Assembly (NCBI GenBank): GCA_045591175.1
Contig: JAZNSI010000006.1
Location: 1 to 64,000 of the forward strand
Direction: 5' to 3'
DNA length: 64,000 nt
Source of the DNA: UBA11524 sp045591175
GTDB taxonomy: Bacteria > Bacillota > Clostridia > Christensenellales > Aristaeellaceae
Within the stretch, counting starts at the first letter, position 1, and each line of letters begins with the position of its first letter. Shown in pieces: positions 1 through 7,859 of this stretch. The translations under genes were made by a program, and so were the position numbers. Under the pieces are notes generated by a model. The model saw only the letters and a list, made by a program, of their open reading frames with translations. It had not been told where the DNA came from and did no database searches.

Positions 1-83
1 ACCGCTATATCGACTTCTACAACAACGAGCGCATCCAAACTAAATTCGGAGTGGCGCCGCTCTCGCTTCGCCTCTCCGTCTGA
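1..83 (+). CDS. IS3-family transposase OrfB, C-terminal end (partial)
   Basis: The reading frame enters from outside the window (codons start at base 3) and ends at the TGA at 81-83. The 26 visible residues contain YIDFYNNERIQ, which matches the end of the DDE integrase domain of IS3/IS150-group OrfB transposases; this motif normally lies shortly before the stop. The catalytic residues are upstream and not visible, so intactness cannot be judged. The bases after it (about 84-121, with ttttgtgcagtccgtacatt) resemble the right terminal repeat of this IS group, but the left end is outside the window. It sits immediately downstream of the convergent ispDF gene. Confidence 0.75.
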   Translation, partial: RYIDFYNNERIQTKFGVAPLSLRLSV

Positions 84-162
84 TCCTTTTGGCCTTACAT
101 AGGGCCCTTTTTGTGCAGTCCGTACATTCTGGGGCGGTCTACGGTAGCAGATCGTCTTTTTC

Positions 163-1311
163 TTATCGGGTTTCAACCATGCAGATAGCCTGGGCGCTGA
201 TGCCTTCCTCACGGCCTTCAAAAGCGAGGCGCTCGGTCGTGGTCGCCTTCACATTGACGCGGTTCAAGGGCAAATTCAGAGCAACAGCTACATTTTCGCG
301 CATCTGCGGAGTATAGGGAAGCAGTTTTGGCTTCTGCGCGACGATGGTCACGTCACAGTTGGTGACTCGTGCATGGTGTTCTTCCAGGAGTGCTACAACA
401 TGCTCCAACAGCTTCATGCTGGAAATGCCACGGTAGCGTTCATCGGTATCGGGAAAGTGCTTTCCGATATCACCCAAGGCCATTGCACCAAGCATTGCGT
501 CCATCAGCGCATGGAGCGCCACATCAGCGTCGGAATGTCCGAGCAAACCCAGGTGATGGGGAACCGTCACACCGCAGAGGATCAGCTCGCGATCCTCGAC
601 GAGCCGGTGTACGTCATATCCCTGGCCGATACGCAGGGAAGGGAAGTCGTGGGGCAGGAAGGCTTCAGCCATGATCATGTCCTCCGGCGTTGTGAGTTTG
701 ATGTTGCGACGGTCGCCAAGGGTAAGCCGGACGGATTCACCCAGGCGTTCAACCAGGGAGGCATCGTCCGTGCCAATGAACTTCTCCTGCATAGCGGCCT
801 TGTGGGCTCGGCAGATGAGGTCAACGGTGAATCCCTGCGGCGTTTGCACAGCGCGAAGCGTGCTGCGGTCTGGTGTGCCAGTGACGATCTCTGCGCCATC
901 CACTTGTTTGATGGTGTCAACAGCCGGAATGGCTGCCACACCGGTTCCGCAATTTTCAACGGATGCCATACAACGGCGAATAGTACCTTCGTCCACCATG
1001 CAGCGTGCGCCATCGTGGATGAGCACATGGGTGCAGCACGCCGGCAGGGCGCACAGGCCATTCCAGACAGAGGCTTGCCTTGTGTTACCGCCTGCAACGA
1101 TGGTTACAGGCAGCCTGGCAGCCTCCATGGCTTCGCGCATATCCGGAATGTCCTCCTCGCGGCTGACCAGCACAACGCCCTGTACATGCCCCTGAAAGGC
1201 CTTGACGGAGCGCACAATGACCGGTTCGCCCTGCAAGTCAAGCAGCACCTTATTGCAGCCTGCGCCCATACGGCTTCCGCTGCCGCCTGCCAAAACGATT
1301 GCATACCACAT
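163..1311 (-). CDS. ispDF: Bifunctional MEP-pathway enzyme IspD/IspF
   Basis: A 382-residue fusion of 2-C-methyl-D-erythritol 4-phosphate cytidylyltransferase (IspD, about residues 1-225) and 2-C-methyl-D-erythritol 2,4-cyclodiphosphate synthase (IspF, about 227-382), two steps of the non-mevalonate isoprenoid pathway in the cytoplasm. The IspD half opens with the nucleotide-binding loop LAGGSGSRMGAGCNK; the IspF half has the metal-binding QGYDVHRL and GHSDADV motifs. CDP-ME kinase (IspE) is not encoded nearby. The start has GGAGG about 8 bases upstream and lies 3 bases after the stop of rqcP, so the two are co-transcribed. Fused IspDF is best known from alpha- and epsilon-proteobacteria but also occurs in some Clostridia. 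No frameshift is visible. Confidence 0.95.
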   Translation of the reverse strand: MWYAIVLAGGSGSRMGAGCNKVLLDLQGEPVIVRSVKAFQGHVQGVVLVSREEDIPDMREAMEAARLPVTIVAGGNTRQASVWNGLCALPACCTHVLIHDGARCMVDEGTIRRCMASVENCGTGVAAIPAVDTIKQVDGAEIVTGTPDRSTLRAVQTPQGFTVDLICRAHKAAMQEKFIGTDDASLVERLGESVRLTLGDRRNIKLTTPEDMIMAEAFLPHDFPSLRIGQGYDVHRLVEDRELILCGVTVPHHLGLLGHSDADVALHALMDAMLGAMALGDIGKHFPDTDERYRGISSMKLLEHVVALLEEHHARVTNCDVTIVAQKPKLLPYTPQMRENVAVALNLPLNRVNVKATTTERLAFEGREEGISAQAICMVETR

Positions 1312-1314
1312 GGT

Positions 1315-1596
1315 TCAGTCCTCCGCCTGACGCTCGCTGGCCATGGCCGCATCCTCTTCAAGGATGCGATAGAGATCCGCTGCGCCTTCTTTACGGACGG
1401 TTGCTGGCACAGAAAGGATCTCATATTTGCCGAGATGATCGCCAAACCGGATGGTCATGATGTCACCGGGCTTAACTTCGGCGCCGGGTTTCGCGACCTT
1501 GCCGTTGAGGGTCACGCGGCCACCGGAGCACGCCTCGTTGGCAACCGTGCGGCGCTTGATGATACGGGAAACTTTCAGATATTTGTCAAGACGCAT
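1315..1596 (-). CDS. rqcP: S4-domain RNA-binding protein RqcP (YabO-like)
   Basis: A 93-residue protein consisting of one S4 RNA-binding fold (MRLDKYLKVSRIIKRRT... through GRVTLNGKVAKPGAEV), followed by a short acidic tail. In Bacillus, RqcP/YabO works with RqcH on obstructed 50S subunits in ribosome-associated quality control and Ala-tailing. I chose the ATG at 1596 rather than the TTG two codons earlier because GAGGTGA lies 7 bases before the ATG. Its position downstream of spoVT, a flippase and mazG matches the yab gene order of Bacillus, here with hup inserted. The family could also be called generic S4-domain/Hsp15-like. Confidence 0.9.
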   Translation of the reverse strand: MRLDKYLKVSRIIKRRTVANEACSGGRVTLNGKVAKPGAEVKPGDIMTIRFGDHLGKYEILSVPATVRKEGAADLYRILEEDAAMASERQAED

Positions 1597-1612
1597 GATC
1601 AATCACCTCAAT

Positions 1613-1642
1613 AAAGAAAAACCCGCAAGCAACGCCTGCGGG
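1613..1642 (-). terminator. Rho-independent terminator after hup
   Basis: Read on the minus strand, CCCGCAGGCG and a matching arm ending TGCGGG form a stable hairpin followed by TTTTTCTTT. It lies between hup and rqcP, so rqcP-ispDF probably receive only read-through or have their own weak start. Confidence 0.8.
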
Positions 1643-1655
1643 CCGTAAGCCGTAA

Positions 1656-1934
1656 TTACTTGTTGACAGCTTCCTTCAGGGACTTGCCAGCCTTGAAGAC
1701 GGGAGCCTTGGAGGCGGGGATGGTGATCTCCTGGTCGGGAGCCTGGGGATTGCGGGCAACGCGCTCGGGGCGATCCTTCACCTCGAAGGAGCCGAAGCCA
1801 ACGATCTGCACCTTGTCGCCCTTGACCAGGGACTCGGTGATAACGTCCACCACAGAGTTCAGAGCCTTCTCAGCGTCCTTCTTGGTGAAGCCGGTCTTCT
1901 CAGTGATAGCGGCAATCAGTTCGGTCTTGTTCAT
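1656..1934 (-). CDS. hup: HU-family DNA-binding protein
   Basis: A 92-residue nucleoid protein of the HU/HBsu family: MNKTELIAAI start, the GFGSFEVKDRPERVARNP beta-arm region (with RNP at its tip), and the C-terminal KAGKSLKEAV helix. It binds and bends DNA as a dimer. AAGGAGG lies 8 bases before the ATG. It is placed between mazG and rqcP and closed by its own strong hairpin, as expected for a highly expressed gene. The 121 bases upstream, before mazG ends, hold a perfect 12-bp palindrome (GGGCATATGCCC, 1976-1987) whose role is unknown. Confidence 0.97.
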   Translation of the reverse strand: MNKTELIAAITEKTGFTKKDAEKALNSVVDVITESLVKGDKVQIVGFGSFEVKDRPERVARNPQAPDQEITIPASKAPVFKAGKSLKEAVNK

Positions 1935-2055
1935 GATGATGTTCCTCCTTAATGTACCTATGCGTTATGCATGGCGGGCATATGCCCTAAAACTTGATGT
2001 TGCTGCATACTCTGCATTCCACAGGATAACCGGCGGATGCTATGACTATGCGGGG

Positions 2056-3513
2056 TTACAGCTCATTTAACATGCTGGCTTTGACCCTATTCCAGTATAC
2101 ATCCATTTCCGCCAATGTCAAGCCCTCCAGCGATTTTTCGTCGGAAATGATGAGGTTTTCCATGGCTGTAAAGCGTCGGATGAACTTCTCAGTTGCGGAT
2201 TTCAGCAGCAGCTCCGGCTCCTTACCTGCCAGGCGGGCAACATTGACACAGCTGAACAGCAGATCTCCCAGTTCTTCACCCGGATCACGGCCGGCCTCCA
2301 GCTCCGCAAGCACCTCATCGGCTTCCTCGTGGATCTTGGGCAGCGCACCAATGGCGTCATCCCAGTCAAAGCCCACCTGGGCGGCCTTCTTCTGCACCTT
2401 GGCAGCCCGCATCAGCGCGGGAAGTCCCTGACTGACGTCGGCAAGAACGCTTGCCTGAGTTGTCAAGCCCTTTTCGATTTTCTTAAGCTGTTCCCAGCTC
2501 TGGCTGACTTCATCAGCAGTGTCGCAATGAACATTTCCGAAGATGTGCGCGTGACGGTAAATCAGCTTGCTGACGATAGCGCTGGTGACGTCATTGATGG
2601 TAAATTCCCCGATCTCACGGGCAATGTCTGCATGAAATACGATCTGCAGCATCACATCACCCAGTTCATCCGCCAGGTGATCCATATCATCTTCGTCGAT
2701 GGCACCGACGGCCTCGTAGGCTTCTTCAATCATGTACTTACGCAGGCTCTCATGGGTCTGTTCACCATCCCACGGACAGCGCTGACGGAGCAGGCGCATC
2801 ACCTCCAGCAGATCTTCAAAGCAATAACGTTGGCGCTGTTCAATGGCCATTGCGGGGACATACAGGCATACAGTATGATCGTAAGTGTGCTGACGGTCTA
2901 GCTCCATCAAATGGATCACAAGGGGTTTACGGTTGATTTTCGCGCTGGTGGGGAAGATGACAATCTCGGCTTCGTCACCGTAGATGTCGCTTAAGTGCAG
3001 CTTCAGGTCACAGGCAAGCATGCGATCAAAGAGCTCGGTGACAAGCAGGGGGGTGGAGGGATCCGGGGAAGTCTCCAATGCATCCATGGCCGGGAGAATA
3101 CGCACCTTGCCGCTCTGCTCGAACTGTTCAGGAAGCAGCGCCAGACAGCTGTCCGCCATCGTCACCCCGGGCAGAATGGTCACCCTGCCATCTGCAGGAC
3201 AAGTGGCTCGAAGGGCTCGGACAGCACCGTCTGTCTGGGCATCGATGACAGCAAAAGTCACGGCTTTCTCAGCGGCAGCAGCCCACAGACGGCGTGCCAT
3301 CTCCGCGTGCAGAGCGTCGAAATCCTCGTATTCGTCGTAAAGCGTATCGAAATCGGTGAAGGATACGCCTTCTTCGCGCAGCCATTCCACCGCGCGATGA
3401 CGGGCGGTTCGCAGGATCAGACAACGCGCCTTACGGAGCGCGTCGGCAGTTTGGAGCGTCAGTAGTTTAGGATCGCCGGGGCCAAGTGAAACAACGGTAA
3501 CAACAGGTTTCAT
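2056..3513 (-). CDS. mazG: MazG-family NTP pyrophosphohydrolase with N-terminal tetrapyrrole-methylase-like domain (YabN)
   Basis: The 485-residue protein joins a SAM-dependent tetrapyrrole methylase-like domain (about 1-215, VSLGPGDPKLLTL at the start) to two MazG repeats. The first has CPWDGEQTHESL and IEEAYEAVGAID with DELGDVMLQ, the acidic metal-binding set; the second is near residues 370-480 with EEADEVLAELEAG and EELGDLLFS. This architecture is that of Bacillus YabN. MazG hydrolyses nucleoside triphosphates to monophosphates and pyrophosphate, cleaning the nucleotide pool; the methylase-like half has no established role. It follows the SpoVB-like gene by 12 bases, as in the yab cluster. 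Confidence 0.93.
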   Translation of the reverse strand: MKPVVTVVSLGPGDPKLLTLQTADALRKARCLILRTARHRAVEWLREEGVSFTDFDTLYDEYEDFDALHAEMARRLWAAAAEKAVTFAVIDAQTDGAVRALRATCPADGRVTILPGVTMADSCLALLPEQFEQSGKVRILPAMDALETSPDPSTPLLVTELFDRMLACDLKLHLSDIYGDEAEIVIFPTSAKINRKPLVIHLMELDRQHTYDHTVCLYVPAMAIEQRQRYCFEDLLEVMRLLRQRCPWDGEQTHESLRKYMIEEAYEAVGAIDEDDMDHLADELGDVMLQIVFHADIAREIGEFTINDVTSAIVSKLIYRHAHIFGNVHCDTADEVSQSWEQLKKIEKGLTTQASVLADVSQGLPALMRAAKVQKKAAQVGFDWDDAIGALPKIHEEADEVLAELEAGRDPGEELGDLLFSCVNVARLAGKEPELLLKSATEKFIRRFTAMENLIISDEKSLEGLTLAEMDVYWNRVKASMLNEL

Positions 3514-3525
3514 AGCGAGTACCTC

Positions 3526-5091
3526 TTACTTTCTGCGGCGGAAAGCGCGCAGATCCTCCTTGGTGATTGCTTTGATAGCCAGAGCAGCGACCGCGAAGAC
3601 AACTACGCCGACAGCGACGTCGACCAACAGCATCAGCCGGCCGCCGGGCAGCAGCTCACGCATGGCGAATACGACAACGCCCATGGCAGCAGTAGCGATA
3701 CCGGGACGGACGATCCAGCCCATCCAGTTCATCTTCGACTTCGTGTACTTGAGCATGTAGTACAGGTTCGGCACCATGGACACGGTGTAGCACACCAGCG
3801 ATGCGATGGGCGCGCCGTGGATGTTGATCTCAGGAATGGCGATCAACACATAATTGAGGACGATCTTGCAAACCACGCCTGCGACCAGTGTGTACATGGG
3901 GATGCGCTGCTTGCCAAGGCCCTGCAACACGCTTGTCGTCGCCTGGACAACGGTAAACAGGATGATGGTCAGGCCGGACATCGTCAGCAGCTCGCCGCCG
4001 AGGACGAGTTCTTCCTCTACGATGCTACCTTCATAGAAGAAGCGCATCAGCGGCTCTGCAAGGACGCTCATGCCAATGGAGCAGGGGAGGCCGATCAGGA
4101 AGGCAAAGCGCATGCCCAGATCCGTCTGGCGGACGATCTGCCGGTGATCTTCAACAGCCTTGGCGGAGGAAATGGCTGGCACCAGCGACATGCTGACAGC
4201 CAGCGCGAGGGCCGTAGGAATATTGATGATGCGGATTACCGTGCCGGAGAAAAGTCCGTACACAGATGCGGCTTTACCGGCTTCCATGCCGGTAGACATC
4301 AATCGACCCACCAGCATAGTAGAGTCAATATACTGGGACAAAGGAACGATGCAGGCGCCGATGGTAATCGGCAGGGAGATGCCCATCAGCTGCTTGGCAA
4401 TGCTGCTGCGGGATTCGGGAAGTTCGTTCACTAATTGGGGCAGTGAAGCAAACGCTGCTTTGCGACGGAAATAAAGGATAATCATGTAGAGGAGCGCAAT
4501 GCCTTCCACGATGGTGGTACCCAGCAGCGCACCGGCAGCGCCGTACTCGATGCCAATTTTGCTGCCAAAGTAGGCCATTGGCAGCGCCAGGAACACCTTG
4601 CCGACCTGCTCAATCAGCTGGCTGATCGCGGTAGGCGTCATATTCTGCTGGCCCTGCATAAAGCCACGGAACGCGCTGAGCATGCACACCAGCAGCACGC
4701 AGGGGGCGATCACCTGGAAGCCGATGCGGCTCGTGGGCTGGTCGGATGCAACGGCGAGCAGATTGCTGCCTGCCAGCATAATGATCGTCGCCACGCTGCC
4801 AACAGCAGTCAGCAGGATCAGCGCCGTCTTGAATACGTTCCTGGCACTGCTGGGATCATCCTTGGCAAGGCTGCGGGCAACCAGTCGACTGACCGCCACG
4901 GGTAGTCCGGCAGAGGAGATCGTCAGCATCAAATTGTAGGCCGGGAACACCGCGTTATACACGCCCAGCCCCTGGGTGCCGATCATCCATGTCAGCGGAA
5001 TGGAATATAGAACGCCCACCAGCTTGCAGATTACGCCGGCCAGGCCAAGCACTGTCATGCCGCCAATGATCGACTTTGACTTGTTCGTCAT
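3526..5091 (-). CDS. SpoVB/YabM-type polysaccharide flippase (MOP superfamily)
   Basis: A 521-residue integral membrane protein with about 14 predicted helices, beginning MTNKSKSIIGGMTVLGLAGVI. The pattern is that of the MATE/MOP-superfamily oligosaccharidyl-lipid flippases (SpoVB, YabM, YtgP, MurJ relatives), which move lipid-linked sugars across the cytoplasmic membrane; SpoVB is needed for spore cortex. The start at 5091 was preferred over longer reading because AAAGGA lies 8 bases upstream of this ATG. It lies between spoVT and mazG, the same place as yabM in Bacillus, which favours a YabM-like identity. Substrate cannot be told from sequence. Confidence 0.88.
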   Translation of the reverse strand: MTNKSKSIIGGMTVLGLAGVICKLVGVLYSIPLTWMIGTQGLGVYNAVFPAYNLMLTISSAGLPVAVSRLVARSLAKDDPSSARNVFKTALILLTAVGSVATIIMLAGSNLLAVASDQPTSRIGFQVIAPCVLLVCMLSAFRGFMQGQQNMTPTAISQLIEQVGKVFLALPMAYFGSKIGIEYGAAGALLGTTIVEGIALLYMIILYFRRKAAFASLPQLVNELPESRSSIAKQLMGISLPITIGACIVPLSQYIDSTMLVGRLMSTGMEAGKAASVYGLFSGTVIRIINIPTALALAVSMSLVPAISSAKAVEDHRQIVRQTDLGMRFAFLIGLPCSIGMSVLAEPLMRFFYEGSIVEEELVLGGELLTMSGLTIILFTVVQATTSVLQGLGKQRIPMYTLVAGVVCKIVLNYVLIAIPEINIHGAPIASLVCYTVSMVPNLYYMLKYTKSKMNWMGWIVRPGIATAAMGVVVFAMRELLPGGRLMLLVDVAVGVVVFAVAALAIKAITKEDLRAFRRRK

Positions 5092-5159
5092 AGGATGCAT
5101 CCTTTCATCGGTAATGCTGTATCCTATTATACGCCTCTTTCCTGATTTGCACAAGGGAG

Positions 5160-5186
5160 AAACAGAAAAAGGGGGATATCCCCCTT
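5160..5186 (-). terminator. Terminator at the end of spoVT
   Basis: A compact hairpin (AAGGGGG ATAT CCCCCTT) followed on the minus strand by TTTTTCTGTTT. It overlaps the spoVT stop codon and would limit read-through from spoVT into the flippase-mazG genes. Confidence 0.7.
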
Positions 5187-5742
5187 ACTGTTCCATCTGC
5201 CGGCCAACAATGCCAGCAGCCGTTTCGGCCACCTTGATTTCCGTATCGCCCATACGCACGCCGTTCTCACGGCTCATCAGCAGCACAGCGCCGATGGCTT
5301 CGCCGTCCGCGATGATCGGGCTGATGACCTGCGCAGTATAAGCGGCGTTTGCGTCCTCCTCGTTGGTAACCGCCATGGTGCGGCCCCCTTGCTGACGGTT
5401 GAGGGTCATGGTCTGACGACCGGCGATGGCGGTCTCCAGGTCATGGGAGATGGGCTTGTCCCACAACTCTTTGCGTGAGACACCGCTGGCAGCAACGACC
5501 TGATCACGATCCACGATGACGGCAATATGCCCCAGCGAGCGGAACAAGCTTTCCGTATAGTCCTTGGCAAATGAGGACATCTCGCCAATCGGACTGTACT
5601 TTTTCAGGATGACTTCTCCGTCACGGTCGGTATAAATTTCCAGCGGATCTCCTTCACGTATGCGGAGGGTACGACGGATCTCCTTGGGGATGACGACTCT
5701 GCCCAGATCGTCGATTCGGCGAACAATGCCGGTTGCGCGCAT
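5185..5742 (-). CDS. spoVT: Stage V sporulation regulator SpoVT (AbrB-type)
   Basis: A 185-residue transcription factor. The N-terminal swapped-hairpin AbrB domain is clear (MRATGIVRRIDDLGRVVIPK, then EIRRTLRIREGDPLEIY), followed by a GAF-like ligand domain (about 60-185) ending GIVGRQMEQ. Bacillus SpoVT (178 residues) adjusts sigma-G-dependent forespore genes. The ATG at 5742 was chosen because GGAGG is 9 bases upstream and because the AbrB domain starts there; a long open frame extending further upstream is not coding. It heads the yab-like cluster and is direct evidence for a spore former. Confidence 0.95.
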   Translation of the reverse strand: MRATGIVRRIDDLGRVVIPKEIRRTLRIREGDPLEIYTDRDGEVILKKYSPIGEMSSFAKDYTESLFRSLGHIAVIVDRDQVVAASGVSRKELWDKPISHDLETAIAGRQTMTLNRQQGGRTMAVTNEEDANAAYTAQVISPIIADGEAIGAVLLMSRENGVRMGDTEIKVAETAAGIVGRQMEQ

Positions 5743-5840
5743 AATGCATGCCTCCTTGATTCGATTGAGGAAATTGGGGTTCGCGGCTATTGTAGCCTGA
5801 ATCCCCAAGGATGATGCTGGAAGCTGATGGCAGATTGTGC

Positions 5841-5868
5841 TTGATTGCGTCTGTGATTGTGGTATAAT
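5841..5868 (+). promoter_or_regulatory. Vegetative promoter for the P1 peptidase gene
   Basis: TTGATT (5841-5846), 16-base spacer, TATAAT (5863-5868), the latter preceded by TGG, an extended -10. The start codon is about 32 bases downstream. Confidence 0.75.
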
Positions 5869-5899
5869 GAGAAGAACATGAATTTCAGGGAGGCGTCTT

Positions 5900-6907
5900 A
5901 TGAATATGAAAATCGGCCGTATGCCCCACGGTAGACTGAATTCCATTGGTGATGTGCCCGGTGTGCGCATTGGCCACTGCACCATTAATAATGAGCGCCA
6001 TAAGACCGGCGTAACGGTGGTGCTTCCTTGTGAGGATGATATTTTCAAGCGGAAGATGGTCGCTGCCCAACACGTGCTCAATGGCTTTGGAAAAACAGCC
6101 GGCCTGATGCAGATTGCGGAGCTTGGCACGCTGGAAACGCCCATTGCGCTGACAAATACGCTGAATGTCGGCAAAGTGCACGATGCAATGGTGGAGTACA
6201 TGTGTCGTCAGGCGGAGAATGACGGTTATGCCATTACTTCCATCAATCCGGTGATTTGCGAATGCAATGACGCATCCCTGAATGATATTCGGCACCGCGC
6301 CGTAGAGCAGGAGCATGTGTTTGCTGCGATCGAATCTGCTGCCTCCACCTTTGCAGAGGGAGCTGTCGGTGCGGGAAAAGGCATGACCTGCCATGACTTG
6401 AAGGGCGGCATCGGCTCATCCTCACGGCAGATTGAGATCGACGGGGAGATCTTCCACCTGGGCGTATTGGTGCAGACCAATCATGGTTCCCTGAGCGACC
6501 TGCGCATCGACGGGCAGCCCGTTGGTTTGGACATTGAGCGCCGTATTCATGAAGATACCCCTGATCAGGGCAGCTGCATCATGATCGTTGCAACAGATCT
6601 GCCACTTACAAGCCGTCAGCTGAAACGCATCATACGCCGCTGCAGCGTTGGCCTGGCGCGCCTTGGAAGCTACATTGGTCATAGCAGCGGGGAAGTGATG
6701 ATCGGCTTCTCGACTGCCAATCGAATCCCGGAGAAAGCGGGCTGCTTCAACCTGCTTTGCATCCATGAGAGCCAAATCAACAAAGCTTTCCGCGCTGTCG
6801 CAGAGGCCACAGAGGAGGCGGTGCTGCGCTCCATGTACTACGCAGGTTCCGTCACCGGTTACAGCGGCAAGGTCCGCCGGAGCCTGTCCGAATTCTGGCA
6901 ACCGTAA
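5900..6907 (+). CDS. P1 family (DmpA/S58) aminopeptidase
   Basis: A 335-residue member of the DmpA-like P1 peptidases, which cleave themselves before a serine that becomes the nucleophile. Visible marks are GDVPGVRIGHCTI near the N-terminus, the EGAVGAGKGMTCHDLKGGIG glycine-rich stretch around residues 153-172, and the probable autoprocessing site NHG|S near residue 195. DmpA enzymes release N-terminal D- or L-residues or beta-amino acids from peptides and amides. No signal peptide, so cytoplasmic. GGGAGG lies before the ATG. It starts a block of peptide-metabolism genes that runs to about 21.4 kb. Confidence 0.88.
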   Translation: MNMKIGRMPHGRLNSIGDVPGVRIGHCTINNERHKTGVTVVLPCEDDIFKRKMVAAQHVLNGFGKTAGLMQIAELGTLETPIALTNTLNVGKVHDAMVEYMCRQAENDGYAITSINPVICECNDASLNDIRHRAVEQEHVFAAIESAASTFAEGAVGAGKGMTCHDLKGGIGSSSRQIEIDGEIFHLGVLVQTNHGSLSDLRIDGQPVGLDIERRIHEDTPDQGSCIMIVATDLPLTSRQLKRIIRRCSVGLARLGSYIGHSSGEVMIGFSTANRIPEKAGCFNLLCIHESQINKAFRAVAEATEEAVLRSMYYAGSVTGYSGKVRRSLSEFWQP

Positions 6908-6910
6908 GAA

Positions 6911-6934
6911 AAGGGACGGTCTATGCCGTCCCTT
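6911..6934. terminator. Bidirectional terminator
   Basis: AAGGGACGG and CCGTCCCTT form a 9-bp stem with a 6-base loop between convergent genes. The minus-strand tail is TTTTCTT, the plus-strand tail is poorer, so it mainly serves the serine hydrolase. Confidence 0.65.
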
Positions 6935-6995
6935 ATGATGTTCATTTTAGTTGTGCCTGCCACAGTTCCCAAGTGGCATTGCGCATCAAATCCTC

Positions 6996-7721
6996 CTACA
7001 AATACACGTCTGTATCGTGACCTGCGAAACAGATGACGAAGGGATGCGGTGCATACACAATACCAACATCATTGCTGAGTCGGTCATCTTCACCCGTTTT
7101 GTGCGCAATGGCTACCTCGCCGCAGATGCGCCCGTTCAGCTTGTGTTCCACCTGCTGGAGCAGCAGCGTATCAATGGCCGCCTTGCAGACCGCTTCGCTG
7201 ACGAATTCGCCGCGGTACAGCATTGCCAACAGCTGACCGATCTCGCGAAGGCAGATCACATTCCGCAAGCCGGATCGTGATGCAGCCCGGTCAAATAGCT
7301 TCCGGTTAAGCTGCGTTTTTTGCAGGCCCATGCGTTGAAAGCCATCCTGTGCGCCGGGAATGGTGCTATAATCGATCAGTTTGTTGGTTGCGGTGTTGTC
7401 GCTGATGGAGATCATCAATTTGCACAGCGTGCGAACATCCACTTCAACACTGCCGGTGAAGAGCGTCAGCGCGCCGCAGATAGGCACTTTGTCTTCCGCG
7501 GAGATCGTTAGCTTGTCGTCCATCGACATGCGTCCGGCAGCGCATTCTGCCAGCACGTGCATGTACAATGGCAGCTTGATAACACTGGCGGCACCGAAGA
7601 TGTCATTCTCACGGACTCCATATTCCAAACCGGTGTTTAAGTTCAAATAGTAGAAGCCCGTGTGGCCGGGAACCTGCTCCATGCGCTGGCGGATGCTTTC
7701 AAGTACCTGCATTTCGTTCAT
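6996..7721 (-). CDS. Class A beta-lactamase-like serine hydrolase
   Basis: A 241-residue cytoplasmic protein with the three active-site boxes of the penicillin-recognising fold: SVIK at 46-49 (nucleophile serine and lysine), SDN at 107-109 and KTG at 208-210. The omega-loop glutamate region (ExxLN) of true class A beta-lactamases is not recognisable and no export signal is present, so I infer a peptidase/esterase or other hydrolase rather than antibiotic resistance. Start at 7721 has GGAGGG 6 bases upstream. It is divergent from the transglutaminase-like gene and sits among peptidases, which suggests a peptide or D-amino-acid substrate. Confidence 0.85.
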   Translation of the reverse strand: MNEMQVLESIRQRMEQVPGHTGFYYLNLNTGLEYGVRENDIFGAASVIKLPLYMHVLAECAAGRMSMDDKLTISAEDKVPICGALTLFTGSVEVDVRTLCKLMISISDNTATNKLIDYSTIPGAQDGFQRMGLQKTQLNRKLFDRAASRSGLRNVICLREIGQLLAMLYRGEFVSEAVCKAAIDTLLLQQVEHKLNGRICGEVAIAHKTGEDDRLSNDVGIVYAPHPFVICFAGHDTDVYL

Positions 7722-7740
7722 AGCGATCCCTCCTGCACTT

Positions 7741-7769
7741 ATCATAACAGATGCTGAGCGCAACTTCAA
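7741..7769 (-). promoter_or_regulatory. Promoter of the class A-like serine hydrolase
   Basis: On the minus strand TTGAAG, 17 bases, TATGAT, with TG one base before the -10 (extended -10). Confidence 0.65.
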
Positions 7770-7821
7770 CGGAGGGCGATTGTTCTTTCGATGCATTTTA
7801 CCGCCGCGAGCCGCCGTTGTA

Positions 7822-7830
7822 TGTTACAAT
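7822..7830 (+). promoter_or_regulatory. Extended -10 promoter for the transglutaminase-like gene
   Basis: TGTTACAAT forms an extended -10 element 30 bases before the start codon; no good -35 is visible. Confidence 0.5.
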
Positions 7831-7859
7831 GGAAACACTTCATACAGGAGGAATCACAA

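Noticed and set aside
6996..7721. Antibiotic-resistance beta-lactamase
   Set aside because: SxxK, SDN and KTG are present, but there is no export signal and no recognisable omega-loop glutamate; the context is peptide metabolism.
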